8,860 nt of DNA from Alphaproteobacteria bacterium (lineage in GTDB: Bacteria > Pseudomonadota > Alphaproteobacteria > Sphingomonadales > Emcibacteraceae): contig JAUILB010000100.1 in NCBI GenBank assembly GCA_030432815.1, positions 1 through 8,860 of the forward strand, read 5' to 3'. Made by a program: the position numbers and the translations under genes. Every line of letters begins with the position of its first letter. Positions within the stretch are counted from its first letter, which is position 1. The notes below the pieces were generated by a model that saw nothing but the letters and a program-made list of their open reading frames with translations, was not told the DNA's origin and ran no database searches. Of this stretch, positions 1 through 6,705 are shown in pieces.

Positions 1-1
1 G

Positions 2-121
2 CTTCAAATGCAGAATGGCCTTGCACATGTGGCAAGATCAGATTTTGTCTATGCCAAGAACGGCATCGACTATCCCATGAGTGCTGATCAGATGGAATAT
101 GAAATAGCTCTTTACGAGTAG
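2..121 (+). CDS. C-terminal end of an unidentified protein (5' part outside window)
   Basis: An open frame enters from the left edge and ends at TAG (119-121), giving the last 39 residues, which finish MSADQMEYEIALYE. The amino-acid mix is natural for a soluble protein (acidic, aromatic, few Cys/Trp). The opposite strand is also open here, but its translation is rich in Trp, His, Arg and Cys, as expected of a shadow frame, so I prefer the plus strand. I do not recognise the family from this tail. The gene converges on zntB with only 32 bp between the two stop codons. That gap (122-153) is AT-rich and holds no GC-rich terminator hairpin. Confidence 0.6.
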   Translation, partial: LQMQNGLAHVARSDFVYAKNGIDYPMSADQMEYEIALYE

Positions 122-153
122 TAAAAAGCATTAAATAATTCTTTTAAAGACTT

Positions 154-1128
154 TTAAAACCATTTGAACTTTTTGAATATATAAACTTGCAGGGCTACAA
201 TTCCTGCAAGCAATATACAGAATATCCAGAAAGCTTCCAGATTATCCGCACCTGGAATGCCTCCTACATTTATTCCAAGCAGGCCGGTTAGAAACCCAAG
301 AGGCAGGAAGATTGCCGCGATTACTGATAATACGTACATGTTCTTGTTAAGCCTGTCGGAAAGTATATTCGCCAGCTCGTCTTTAACTATTTGTGCGCGT
401 TCCCTTATGGCATCCAGATCTTCTACATACCTTAAAACCCGGTCATAATTTTCCTGTAAATGCCTCTTTGAGGATGAGGTCAGCCAGGGAAGGTCAGAAT
501 TGCGTAGCTGTCCGATAGCATCTTTCTGCGGCGCCATATAACGTCTGAAAATGATTGTCTTTTTCCTGATATCGATAATATTCTCTCTTAAGGACTGGTC
601 AGCATCTTCAAGTATTTTTTCCTCCACATCATCTGTCCGGTCATCAAGGCCTAATATAATCGGTTCAATACGTTCAAATAACCTTGATATAAGCATCGTT
701 ATAAACTGACCGGCATCAGTAGGCCCCCTACCGGCTTCTATCTTGTCACATATATCAATCACTGCCTTTAATTGTCGGCGTTGTACGCTTATAATTCGGT
801 GCTCGTCAATCCAAAGACGGATGGAAACCATATCTTCCGGTGACGCATTTTCATTCAGATTAACACCTCTAAGAATAATAATGGCACCATCACCAATTTC
901 AGTGACACGTGGTCTGGTTTCATCAGCTAAAAGGGCTTCAACGACAAACGGATCAAGGTAAGAAAGTTCTTTTTCAAGCCAGTCCCTTGATGCACTTTTA
1001 GTTGCATTCAGATGAACCCAGGCAAGTTGATCCTGCTCAAGTTTTTTGCTCGCAAGTTTTACATCGTCTATCGGTATTCCACCGCCTTTGCCATCAAACT
1101 CAAATGCATGTAAAAGCGGCGTACTCAT
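154..1128 (-). CDS. zntB: ZntB-like zinc transporter (CorA/MIT family)
   Basis: The 324-residue product is close to the usual ZntB length (about 327). It has a large cytoplasmic N-terminal domain (about 1-260), a long helical stretch (about 150-260), then two C-terminal membrane helices (about 264-284 and 300-317) and a short basic tail. The loop between the helices reads GINVGGIPG (285-293). This is the ZntB form of the signature; Mg2+-transporting CorA proteins have GMN there. STRPRV-like TRPRV (71-75), GPTD (135-138) and RRYMAPQ (195-201) also match ZntB as I remember it. ZntB forms a pentamer in the inner membrane and moves Zn2+; the direction (efflux in early work, proton-coupled import in later work) has been debated. 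The ATG overlaps the mscS stop by 4 nt (ATGA), so translation is probably coupled. A GGTGA Shine-Dalgarno sits 6 nt before the start, inside mscS. Confidence 0.9.
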   Translation of the reverse strand: MSTPLLHAFEFDGKGGGIPIDDVKLASKKLEQDQLAWVHLNATKSASRDWLEKELSYLDPFVVEALLADETRPRVTEIGDGAIIILRGVNLNENASPEDMVSIRLWIDEHRIISVQRRQLKAVIDICDKIEAGRGPTDAGQFITMLISRLFERIEPIILGLDDRTDDVEEKILEDADQSLRENIIDIRKKTIIFRRYMAPQKDAIGQLRNSDLPWLTSSSKRHLQENYDRVLRYVEDLDAIRERAQIVKDELANILSDRLNKNMYVLSVIAAIFLPLGFLTGLLGINVGGIPGADNLEAFWIFCILLAGIVALQVYIFKKFKWF

Positions 1129-2102
1129 TTTAAATCACCAATATTTTTTATATGTACATCTCTTTGCGGGAATGGGATTTGAATATCGTGCGCTTCAAAT
1201 TTATCCCATATCGCGAACAGCACGTCACTTTTTGGTTTTTTTCGACCTTCGATAATATTGTCGACCCAAAAATATAATGTAAACATCACCGCACTGTCCC
1301 CATATTCTTCCAGGAAACAATCCGGCGGTTGCTTCTTGCTGCATTTCGGATGCTCCAAGGCCGCCTCCAGTATCAAGTCATGGGCTTTTTTAATATCGCA
1401 GCCATATGAAACACCAATGCTTATGTCAATTCGGCCAAGTGTATTTGTATAGGTCCAGTTAGTTATTCTGTTTGTTATAAAATCTTCGTTCGGTATCATG
1501 ATTTCCCGGTTTTCAAATGTTTCGATAAGTGTATACCGCGCACCTGTATGCCTGACATAACCCGATGTCCCGTCTTCCAATTCGATAAGATCATCTTCGA
1601 CGATTGTTTTTTCAAATAACAGAATAATTCCGCTTATAAAATTAGACGCAATTTTTTGAAGACCTATACCAACGCCTATACCGATCGCACCGCTGAAAAT
1701 TGCAAGGCCGGTAAGGTCAATTTCAAGCAGGTCAAGGGCAACCAGAAAAGCAACAAAATATATAAGTATTTGCAACGCTTTTATAATAAGCGCTTTGTTG
1801 CTTGCTTTTATATTCTGGATCTCTTTAAGGCGTGCTTCACCAAAATCGGACGTGATTGCCGCTAACCAGAATAACAAAATGATAATAAAGACAGCCTTTA
1901 CGATCATATATATAGTAAACCGCGCTTCGCCAACCTGAAAAGATGCCGCATCCGAACTTAAAAACTGCTGAACCGGTATTAAATAACCAAGAAAACCTAA
2001 AGCCAGAAAACCAACAATCACCAAAATAACTAATATTTTGGCAACCCATGTTTTTGGCTTCAATAAAGACTTCCACATTATATTTAAACCCTGATTAAAC
2101 AT
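1125..2102 (-). CDS. MscS-family mechanosensitive channel
   Basis: The 325-residue membrane protein has hydrophobic helices at about 22-42, 62-84 and 106-126. A Gly/Ala-rich pore helix follows at about 131-165 (SGAIGIGVGIGLQK), the hallmark of MscS pores. After that come the beta-rich domain, with IPNEDFITNRITNWT (203-217) matching the conserved MscS PN...I.NW motif, and an alpha/beta cytoplasmic domain. MscS channels open under membrane tension and release solutes on hypo-osmotic shock; some relatives pass K+ or other ions. The start is uncertain. The ATG at 2102 lacks a clear Shine-Dalgarno, whereas the in-frame ATG at 2078 (residue 9) has AGGG about 10 nt upstream and may be the true start. 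The gene is the first of a two-gene unit with zntB. It may have its own promoter in the 91-bp gap after argB, or be read through from it. Confidence 0.9.
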   Translation of the reverse strand: MFNQGLNIMWKSLLKPKTWVAKILVILVIVGFLALGFLGYLIPVQQFLSSDAASFQVGEARFTIYMIVKAVFIIILLFWLAAITSDFGEARLKEIQNIKASNKALIIKALQILIYFVAFLVALDLLEIDLTGLAIFSGAIGIGVGIGLQKIASNFISGIILLFEKTIVEDDLIELEDGTSGYVRHTGARYTLIETFENREIMIPNEDFITNRITNWTYTNTLGRIDISIGVSYGCDIKKAHDLILEAALEHPKCSKKQPPDCFLEEYGDSAVMFTLYFWVDNIIEGRKKPKSDVLFAIWDKFEAHDIQIPFPQRDVHIKNIGDLK

Positions 2103-2153
2103 CTAATTCTGTCGTCTATATTACTTTATAGATCAACTTCATAATAGAAAACC

Positions 2154-2159
2154 ATTATA
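2154..2159 (-). promoter_or_regulatory. Possible -10 element upstream of mscS-zntB
   Basis: The 91-bp gap between argB and mscS is very AT-rich and contains a perfect TATAAT on the minus strand at this position. No good -35 hexamer lies 16-18 bp upstream (the best is TAAAAT), so this is only suggestive. A 5-bp inverted repeat, CTATA-N6-TATAG, lies nearer mscS at 2116-2131. No GC-rich terminator follows argB, so read-through from argB is also possible. Confidence 0.25.
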
Positions 2160-2193
2160 TATTAAGGAAGCAGCAAATTTTAAAAATTAATAT

Positions 2194-3093
2194 CTATTTC
2201 TGAATCAGTGTACCTGCACCGTGCTCAGTAAAAAGTTCAAGCAGAAGTGCATGTTCAACACGCCCGTCAATGATAACCGATGCGCCGACATCCTCATGAA
2301 TAGCACGAATGCATGTCTCCACTTTCGGGATCATCCCACCCTGTATGGTGCCATCTTCTATAAGGGATGTTGCTTGATCCTCATTCATATCCGCGATCAG
2401 ATTTTTATCCTTGTCCAACACACCAACAACATCAGTAAGAAGAAGCAGACGTTCCGCTTTGAGCGCACCCGCAATGGCACCCGCCATGGTATCCGCATTG
2501 ATATTGTAGGTTTCACCATTTTCACCAAGACCAATCGGTGCGATTACCGGGATCACATCAGATTTTTCAAAGCTACGCAAAAAATCGGCATTAACCTGTT
2601 TTGGAAATCCTACAAAACCAAGATCGAGAATTTGTTCAATATGACTGTCCGGATCCTTGCGTGTTCTTTGAAGAGGTTCAGCTATTACAAGGCCACTGTC
2701 CTTTCCGGAAAGGCCGACGGCTTTACCACCAATTTTATTAATAGCGCCAACAATGGATTTATTGATACTGCCGGATAGCACCATTTCAACGACTTCGATC
2801 GTCGCTTTATCCGTAACCCGAAGGCCATCAACGAATGAACTCTCAATCTTCAAGCGTTCAAGCATTTTACCGATCTGTGGGCCACCACCATGAACCACAA
2901 TAGGGTTCATCCCTACCTGTTTCATAAGCACAATATCGCGGGCAAAATCTTCCGCCAGTGCTTCATCCACCATTGCATGACCACCATATTTTATGACAAA
3001 CGATTTGCCCGCATGACGCCTCATAAATGGTAGTGCTTCAGTTAGCGTGCGCGCTTTTCTAAGCAGGGTATCCTTATTAATTTTACTGGCCAT
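2194..3093 (-). CDS. argB: Acetylglutamate kinase (arginine biosynthesis)
   Basis: This 299-residue amino-acid kinase phosphorylates N-acetyl-L-glutamate with ATP, the second step of arginine synthesis, in the cytoplasm. Visible motifs are the phosphate-binding KYGGHAM with Lys35, the HGGGPQIG loop (68-75), GLRVTD (90-95) with the substrate-binding Arg92, and the nucleotide-side [15 protein letters not shown] near residue 200. The N-terminal helix before Lys35 ([11 protein letters not shown]) is the extension found in hexameric, arginine-inhibited enzymes; the short arginine-insensitive E. coli type starts almost directly at the Lys motif. Feedback inhibition by arginine is therefore likely. 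The ATG is supported by AGGA 7 nt upstream (3101-3104), which overlaps the engB stop codon, so translation is probably coupled to engB. No other arg gene lies nearby; argB at the end of this block is, to my knowledge, typical of alphaproteobacteria. Confidence 0.97.
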   Translation of the reverse strand: MASKINKDTLLRKARTLTEALPFMRRHAGKSFVIKYGGHAMVDEALAEDFARDIVLMKQVGMNPIVVHGGGPQIGKMLERLKIESSFVDGLRVTDKATIEVVEMVLSGSINKSIVGAINKIGGKAVGLSGKDSGLVIAEPLQRTRKDPDSHIEQILDLGFVGFPKQVNADFLRSFEKSDVIPVIAPIGLGENGETYNINADTMAGAIAGALKAERLLLLTDVVGVLDKDKNLIADMNEDQATSLIEDGTIQGGMIPKVETCIRAIHEDVGASVIIDGRVEHALLLELFTEHGAGTLIQK

Positions 3094-3102
3094 GTTAAGT
3101 TC

Positions 3103-3765
3103 CTATACCACCATTGCAGCAATCTGCCCTCTAAGTTCATCAAGACCATATCCTTTCAATGAACTTGTAATCAACACTTTTGGATGCGCGGCAACATTTT
3201 TGGCAATGTCTTTTTCTGTTCTGCTTATTATTTTTTCTTGTTCTGCCAATTTAACTTTATCTGATTTTGTCAGTACAACCTGATAGGAAACAGCTGTTTC
3301 ATCAAGCATGGACATAAGTTCACGGTCGCTGTCTTTAAGACCATGACGACCATCAACCAGCACGAATACACGGCGAAGGTTTGGCCGTCCACGAAGATAG
3401 TCCCGCATCAGTTTTACCCATTCTTTTACAAGTTTTTTGGAAACTTTGGCATAACCATAACCAGGAAGATCAACCACATATAATCCTTTTTCCTTACGAT
3501 CCCCAAGGAAAAAGAAATTAAGTTGTTGGGTCCGCCCCGGTGTATTTGATGTACGCGCGAGGCCGTTTCTTCCCGTAAGCGCATTTAGCAGGCTTGATTT
3601 ACCCACATTGGAACGCCCCGCAAAAGCAACTTCTACGGCATCCGGAGAAGGAAGCTGCGATAAAGCTGCGGCACCAAGCAAAAATTCACATTTTTCACGA
3701 AAAAGCAGGCGACCCTTCTCAAGAAATTCTGCCTGCTCATCTGATATTTTATCATTTTCAGCCAA
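3103..3765 (-). CDS. engB: Ribosome-biogenesis GTP-binding protein EngB (YsxC/YihA)
   Basis: This 220-residue small GTPase acts in late assembly of the large ribosomal subunit. The G motifs are complete: G1 GRSNVGKS (50-57), G2 region TPGRTQ (75-80), G3 DLPGYG (99-104), G4 TKSDK (166-170) and G5 SSLKG (201-205). The TPGRTQ and DLPGYGYAKV pattern is specific to the EngB group of TrmE-Era GTPases. The start is TTG at 3763-3765. No ATG exists in frame until well inside the GTPase domain, and AAAGGGGA lies upstream with 8 nt spacing. The gene starts 4 nt after the yidC stop, so its ribosome binding site lies within the last codons of yidC. A short N-terminal helix (about 8-32) precedes the G domain, as usual. 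Confidence 0.96.
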   Translation of the reverse strand: MAENDKISDEQAEFLEKGRLLFREKCEFLLGAAALSQLPSPDAVEVAFAGRSNVGKSSLLNALTGRNGLARTSNTPGRTQQLNFFFLGDRKEKGLYVVDLPGYGYAKVSKKLVKEWVKLMRDYLRGRPNLRRVFVLVDGRHGLKDSDRELMSMLDETAVSYQVVLTKSDKVKLAEQEKIISRTEKDIAKNVAAHPKVLITSSLKGYGLDELRGQIAAMVV

Positions 3766-3769
3766 ATAT

Positions 3770-5515
3770 TTAATCCCCTTTGGCAGCTACCTTACGCATA
3801 ATAATCAATTGCTGTATTATGGTCAGGATATTATTCCAGGTCCAATAAATAACCAGTCCAACCGAAAACCCGGCCAGAATAAAGGTAAAGATTATCGGCA
3901 TAAAGGCGAAAACCTTCTGTTGCACAGGATCGGCTGGAGGTGGGTTTAATTTTTGCTGAAAATACATCGTCACTCCCATAAATACAGGCAAAATACCAAT
4001 TGCCAGAAATCCTGTCGGTTCCCAGGGAATTAACCCAAACAGGTTGGTTACAAGCAAGGGATCAGGCGCGCTCAAATCCTTGATCCAGCCATAAAATGGT
4101 GCATGACGCATATCAATGGTTACATAAAGCACTTTATAGAGCGAAAAGAATATCGGGATTTGTATCAGTATGGGAAGACAGCTTGCCAGCGGATTGACCT
4201 TTTCCCTTTTGTACATTTCCATGGTTTCCTGCTGCATTTTAGCGCGGTCATCACCGTATTTTTCCTTAAGCTCCTGCATTTTTGGCTGCAGTTTCTTCAT
4301 CCGTGCCATGGATTCGTATTGCTTGTTTGCCATTGGGAACAAAATCAACTTAATAACAACGGTTAATAAAAGAATGGAAATTCCGAAGTTTCCGACAATC
4401 CCGTAGAAGAAATGAAGCCCGATATAAATCGGTTTGGTAATAAAATAAAACCAACCCCAGTCAATGGCATAATCAAACATACGTACGCCACCAACTTCTG
4501 TGTAATGATCCAGCAGCGCCACTTCCTTTGCCCCCGCAAAAAAGCGTGCCGTTTTTTCCGCCGTTGCACCGGGCGCAATAGAAACTCCATTTGTTGCAAA
4601 ATTCACATGGAACTGCTCGCCACCATTTTGTGTTGTCCTGAAAACATTGGTAGCAAAATTCTGGGTTTGATCCGGGATTACCGCAACCAGCCATTCTTTA
4701 TCTGTAATACCGGCCCATCCGCCGTCTGAAACTTCATCGCGCGGATATTCATCATCTTCAAGATCTTCGTAGCTGATTTCTTCTTTCCCATCTGTGCCGA
4801 CACGAATTGGCCCTTCATGCAGGATAAATAATGGTGGTGAAGCACTGCGCCCCGAACGGTAAACACGACCATATGTTGCCGCCCCCACAGTCGCATCACT
4901 GTTATTTTGGATTTGTTGTGTGATAGAAAACATATAATCCTGGTCAAGCGCAACCGTACGGGTAAACAAAAGTCCTTCGCCGTTATCCCATGTAAAGACA
5001 ACACTATCATTTGCCCCAAGACTTGTTTTATTCGCTGACCAGACAGAATTGGCATCCGGCATTTTTGCGTCACTGATCCAGCCAAATTCACCAAAATATG
5101 CTTTTGCCGCTTCAGAAGGATTTAATAGTGTGACTATAGGCGAGGTAGGCTCTACCGTTTCGTGATATTTTTTTAATGAAAGATCATCAAACCTAAGTCC
5201 CTTAAGACTTATGGATCCCGCCAGCTTTTCAGTGTCAATCACCACATTGGCGCGCGATCCGATAATATCATCCCGTGCTGCTGAAAATTCATTTACAACT
5301 GGCGCGGCCATTCCGGGTATTCCGCCACCTGAATCCGTTAATCCTGCTGCACTGCTGGGAACGCCGACATCACCACCTGAAACTGTTACATCAACATTTT
5401 CAGCCACTGATGTATCTTCCTGTGGCGGCGTGGTCGCACCAAAGAAAAATTCCCATCCAAAAAGGATGATCATGGTCAGGACAATCGCCAGAATAAAATT
5501 ACGGTTTTCTTCCAT
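3770..5515 (-). CDS. yidC: Membrane protein insertase YidC (Oxa1 family)
   Basis: YidC inserts inner-membrane proteins alone or with SecYEG. The 581-residue product has the Gram-negative layout: an N-terminal signal-anchor helix (about 7-26), a Ser/Gly/Pro-rich periplasmic linker (about 27-75), the large periplasmic beta domain (about 85-340), then the conserved core with membrane segments near 371-395, 447-466, 500-516, 535-552 and 554-572. Core motifs are FPMANKQYESMARMKKLQP (393-411), the cytoplasmic helical hairpin to about 437, and VNPLASCLPILIQIPIFFSLY (440-460). The groove residue that is Arg366 in E. coli is Lys389 here, which keeps the positive charge. The protein ends in a short tail (MRKVAAKGD). 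ATG at 5515 begins 10 nt after the yidD stop with a modest GAGA Shine-Dalgarno. The yidD-yidC-engB adjacency is strong context support. Confidence 0.98.
   Translation of the reverse strand: MEENRNFILAIVLTMIILFGWEFFFGATTPPQEDTSVAENVDVTVSGGDVGVPSSAAGLTDSGGGIPGMAAPVVNEFSAARDDIIGSRANVVIDTEKLAGSISLKGLRFDDLSLKKYHETVEPTSPIVTLLNPSEAAKAYFGEFGWISDAKMPDANSVWSANKTSLGANDSVVFTWDNGEGLLFTRTVALDQDYMFSITQQIQNNSDATVGAATYGRVYRSGRSASPPLFILHEGPIRVGTDGKEEISYEDLEDDEYPRDEVSDGGWAGITDKEWLVAVIPDQTQNFATNVFRTTQNGGEQFHVNFATNGVSIAPGATAEKTARFFAGAKEVALLDHYTEVGGVRMFDYAIDWGWFYFITKPIYIGLHFFYGIVGNFGISILLLTVVIKLILFPMANKQYESMARMKKLQPKMQELKEKYGDDRAKMQQETMEMYKREKVNPLASCLPILIQIPIFFSLYKVLYVTIDMRHAPFYGWIKDLSAPDPLLVTNLFGLIPWEPTGFLAIGILPVFMGVTMYFQQKLNPPPADPVQQKVFAFMPIIFTFILAGFSVGLVIYWTWNNILTIIQQLIIMRKVAAKGD
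3774..3781 (-). promoter_or_regulatory. Ribosome binding site that fixes the engB TTG start
   Basis: On the minus strand the sequence AAAGGGGA lies 8 nt before TTG (3765). It is made of the last Lys-Gly-Asp codons of yidC. It is the only good Shine-Dalgarno near the 5' end of engB and supports a TTG start. Confidence 0.75.
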
Positions 5516-5525
5516 TTTACTATCT

Positions 5526-5828
5526 CTAATTTTTGCTGCTTAACTCAGCGTGACAATTACATTCTTCCGGTTTATTTTTTTCTGGCACCGGATCATAACC
5601 ACTATCCCCCCAGGGGTGACACCTTAAAAGTCTTCTTACTCCCAGCCATGTACCCTTAATGGGCCCATGCACATCAATCGCTTCCATGGCATAGGATGAA
5701 CAGGTAGGCAAATATCTGCATTTAGGTCCCAGCAACGGCGAAATGACATACTTATAGACAGTGATCATTCCTTTCAAGACATAAGAGATCACTGCACTAA
5801 AATATTTAAAGGCTTTGCTGATAATCAA
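5526..5828 (-). CDS. yidD: YidD, membrane protein insertion efficiency factor
   Basis: This 100-residue small protein of the YidD (DUF37) family is thought to sit at the inner membrane through an amphipathic helix and help YidC-dependent insertion. The family core is clear: [20 protein letters not shown] (24-43), [28 protein letters not shown] (55-74) and GYDPVP, with conserved Cys37, Cys43 and Cys70. The chosen start is TTG at 5828, which overlaps the rnpA stop (TTGA) and has GGGAG 9 nt upstream. The alternative ATG at residue 21 (5768) has AAAGGA directly abutting it, too close to serve, and would trim the N-terminal helix to very little. The C-terminal tail adds two more Cys (CNC, 90-92) that are probably not conserved. 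Confidence 0.95.
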   Translation of the reverse strand: MIISKAFKYFSAVISYVLKGMITVYKYVISPLLGPKCRYLPTCSSYAMEAIDVHGPIKGTWLGVRRLLRCHPWGDSGYDPVPEKNKPEECNCHAELSSKN

Positions 5829-6220
5829 TTATTTCGGCTCCCGCTTTTCCCTGCAGACTTATGTAGTCTTTTTAAAGCCCATTTCAAGTCGCGAATCAAT
5901 TCATTAAATGGTAGGTCCGCTATTTCCTTTCTGGCAATAATCACATAATCATGTTTTTTTTCAGCTGAAAAAGCCATTACACGCTTCACGACTTCGCGCA
6001 TTCTGCGTTTGGCGCGGTTGCGCTGGACAGCATTACCCACTTTTTTGCTCGCGGTAAATCCAACACGGATGATATGATCATCATTTTCTGGTTGCATACA
6101 GGTTTGAACAACCATGGCAGGCGTCACCCATTTTCTGTTGGCATTTGCAACACGTAAAAAATCATTTCTTTTTTTAAGTGTTTCGATTTTTAATCCTTTA
6201 TTTTCAATTACTTGTATCAT
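5825..6220 (-). CDS. rnpA: Ribonuclease P protein component
   Basis: This 131-residue basic protein partners the RNase P RNA to cleave the 5' leader of precursor tRNAs. The family pattern begins at [11 protein letters not shown] (15-25), a near match to the usual L.KR.DF. The RNR signature lies in [20 protein letters not shown] (54-73), continuing MREV, and [13 protein letters not shown] (91-103) is the usual C-terminal strand. ATG at 6220 has only a weak GTGGA about 9 nt upstream. The N-terminus ([17 protein letters not shown]) is a few residues longer than in many homologues. The gene lies downstream of rpmH across an intrinsic terminator and overlaps yidD by 4 nt. Confidence 0.96.
   Translation of the reverse strand: MIQVIENKGLKIETLKKRNDFLRVANANRKWVTPAMVVQTCMQPENDDHIIRVGFTASKKVGNAVQRNRAKRRMREVVKRVMAFSAEKKHDYVIIARKEIADLPFNELIRDLKWALKRLHKSAGKSGSRNN
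5838..5842 (-). promoter_or_regulatory. Ribosome binding site for the yidD TTG start
   Basis: GGGAG on the minus strand lies 9 nt before TTG (5828), within the last codons of rnpA. It supports the TTG start overlapping the rnpA stop over the internal ATG at 5768. Confidence 0.65.
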
Positions 6221-6234
6221 TGTAATTGGTCCAC

Positions 6235-6269
6235 AAAAAAACCGGTCGCTTAATTCAGGGACCGGCTTT
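6235..6269 (-). terminator. Intrinsic terminator/attenuator between rpmH and rnpA
   Basis: On the minus strand, CCGGTC (6260-6265) and GACCGG (6242-6247) pair perfectly around a 12-nt loop. The stem extends by a G-U and three A-U pairs (AAAG against the T-run). It is followed directly by seven T (6241-6235). This is a textbook Rho-independent terminator, 30 bp past the rpmH stop and ending 14 nt before the rnpA ATG. The downstream genes would then depend on read-through or a promoter inside rpmH. Confidence 0.85.
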
Positions 6270-6299
6270 CAAAATCGTGCAATCACGCTTATCAGTTAA

Positions 6300-6434
6300 T
6301 TATGCTGATAGACGTTTACGTCCTTTTGCGCGGCGAGCAGCAAGAACACGTCTTCCACCAACTGTCGCTGAGCGAGAACGGAAGCCATGGCGGCGTTTAC
6401 GAACCAGAACACTTGGTTGATATGTACGTTTCAC
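6300..6434 (-). CDS. rpmH: 50S ribosomal protein L34
   Basis: A 44-codon minus-strand gene encodes [18 protein letters not shown] at its start and [11 protein letters not shown] at its end, the complete, highly conserved bL34 protein of the large ribosomal subunit. It is extremely basic, as expected. The start is GTG (6434-6432), read as Met, with GGAGA 6 nt upstream. The nearby ATG at -7 is out of frame. It is the first gene of the block ahead of rnpA, the standard bacterial order. A promoter lies upstream and a terminator follows directly, so it is probably the most strongly transcribed gene here. Confidence 0.98.
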   Translation of the reverse strand: MKRTYQPSVLVRKRRHGFRSRSATVGGRRVLAARRAKGRKRLSA

Positions 6435-6441
6435 TGGACAT

Positions 6442-6445
6442 CTCC
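6442..6445 (-). promoter_or_regulatory. Ribosome binding site of rpmH
   Basis: GGAG on the minus strand lies 7 nt before the GTG start codon and supports GTG as the initiator of L34. Confidence 0.7.
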
Positions 6446-6479
6446 AACTGCCATAAAGGCGATTATTTAATATTTACCA

Positions 6480-6495
6480 CAGACTCATTGGTCTG
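6480..6495 (-). other. Small hairpin in the rpmH leader
   Basis: CAGAC-N6-GTCTG is a perfect 5-bp inverted repeat between the predicted promoter and the rpmH start codon. It would form a small stem in the leader RNA. It has no T-run, so it is not a terminator. Its role, if any, is unknown. Confidence 0.4.
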
Positions 6496-6515
6496 ATTTT
6501 GCTTATGAAGTGCGG

Positions 6516-6544
6516 TGTATAATGGGTATGATTATATAAGTCAA
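6516..6544 (-). promoter_or_regulatory. Sigma70-type promoter of rpmH
   Basis: On the minus strand TTGACT (6544-6539) and TATACA (6521-6516) are separated by exactly 17 bp. The -35 matches 5 of 6 consensus bases and the -10 matches 4 of 6. Transcription would start near 6509, leaving a leader of about 75 nt before the GTG of rpmH. This is the best promoter-like sequence I found in the window and is rightly placed for the whole rpmH block. Confidence 0.65.
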
Positions 6545-6705
6545 TGGCAGAAGCTGCTAATTTTTAATAATTTCAGTATTCTTCGCAAGTTTAAAAATAT
6601 CCCTGCTTCACACTTCCGTGAATGGAATTTATTTCTTTTCTGTCCTATAGTTCCATATGGTGATTTCGGATAAGCTGAAATAAAACAAAAAGAAAGAATA
6701 TAAAA

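Larger units (their letters stand above)
6435..6705. other. Divergent intergenic region between rpmH and the TVP38-family gene
   Basis: The left half carries the rpmH leader and promoter on the minus strand. The right half should hold the plus-strand promoter of the TVP38-family gene, but nothing there is convincing. The best -10 is TATAGT at 6646-6651, with only TGGAAT at the -35 position. Two small overlapping inverted repeats, TTCAC-N6-GTGAA (6607-6622) and TTCC-N6-GGAA (6614-6627), lie just before it and could be an operator. I see no small gene, tRNA or replication origin here. Confidence 0.5.

Noticed and set aside
1..131. Open frame on the minus strand at the left edge, downstream of zntB
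   Set aside because: Its translation is unusually rich in Trp, His, Arg and Ser. The plus-strand frame has a normal composition and a clean stop codon, so the minus-strand frame is probably a shadow.
141..160. Tandem near-repeat CTTTTAAAGA/CTTTTAAAAC between the two convergent genes
   Set aside because: It is only two copies of a simple AT-rich 10-mer, with no GC stem, so it is too weak to call a repeat element or terminator.
2221..2778. A 185-codon plus-strand open frame opposite argB
   Set aside because: It lies wholly antisense to a clearly real argB. Its translation is rich in Asn, Thr, Arg, Phe and Cys with no recognisable motif, so it is a shadow frame.
4103..5094. Several 70-140 codon frames on both strands within yidC
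   Set aside because: They overlap an intact, family-typical yidC in other frames, lack ribosome sites, and have unnatural compositions.
6473..6481. TTTACCACA resembles a DnaA box, raising the idea of an origin next to rpmH
   Set aside because: It differs from TTATCCACA at two positions, stands alone with no other boxes nearby, and no dnaA gene is present in the window.
6226..6496. Plus-strand frames across the rpmH region
   Set aside because: The minus strand encodes complete ribosomal protein L34 here. The plus-strand frames are its antisense shadow and also cross the terminator.
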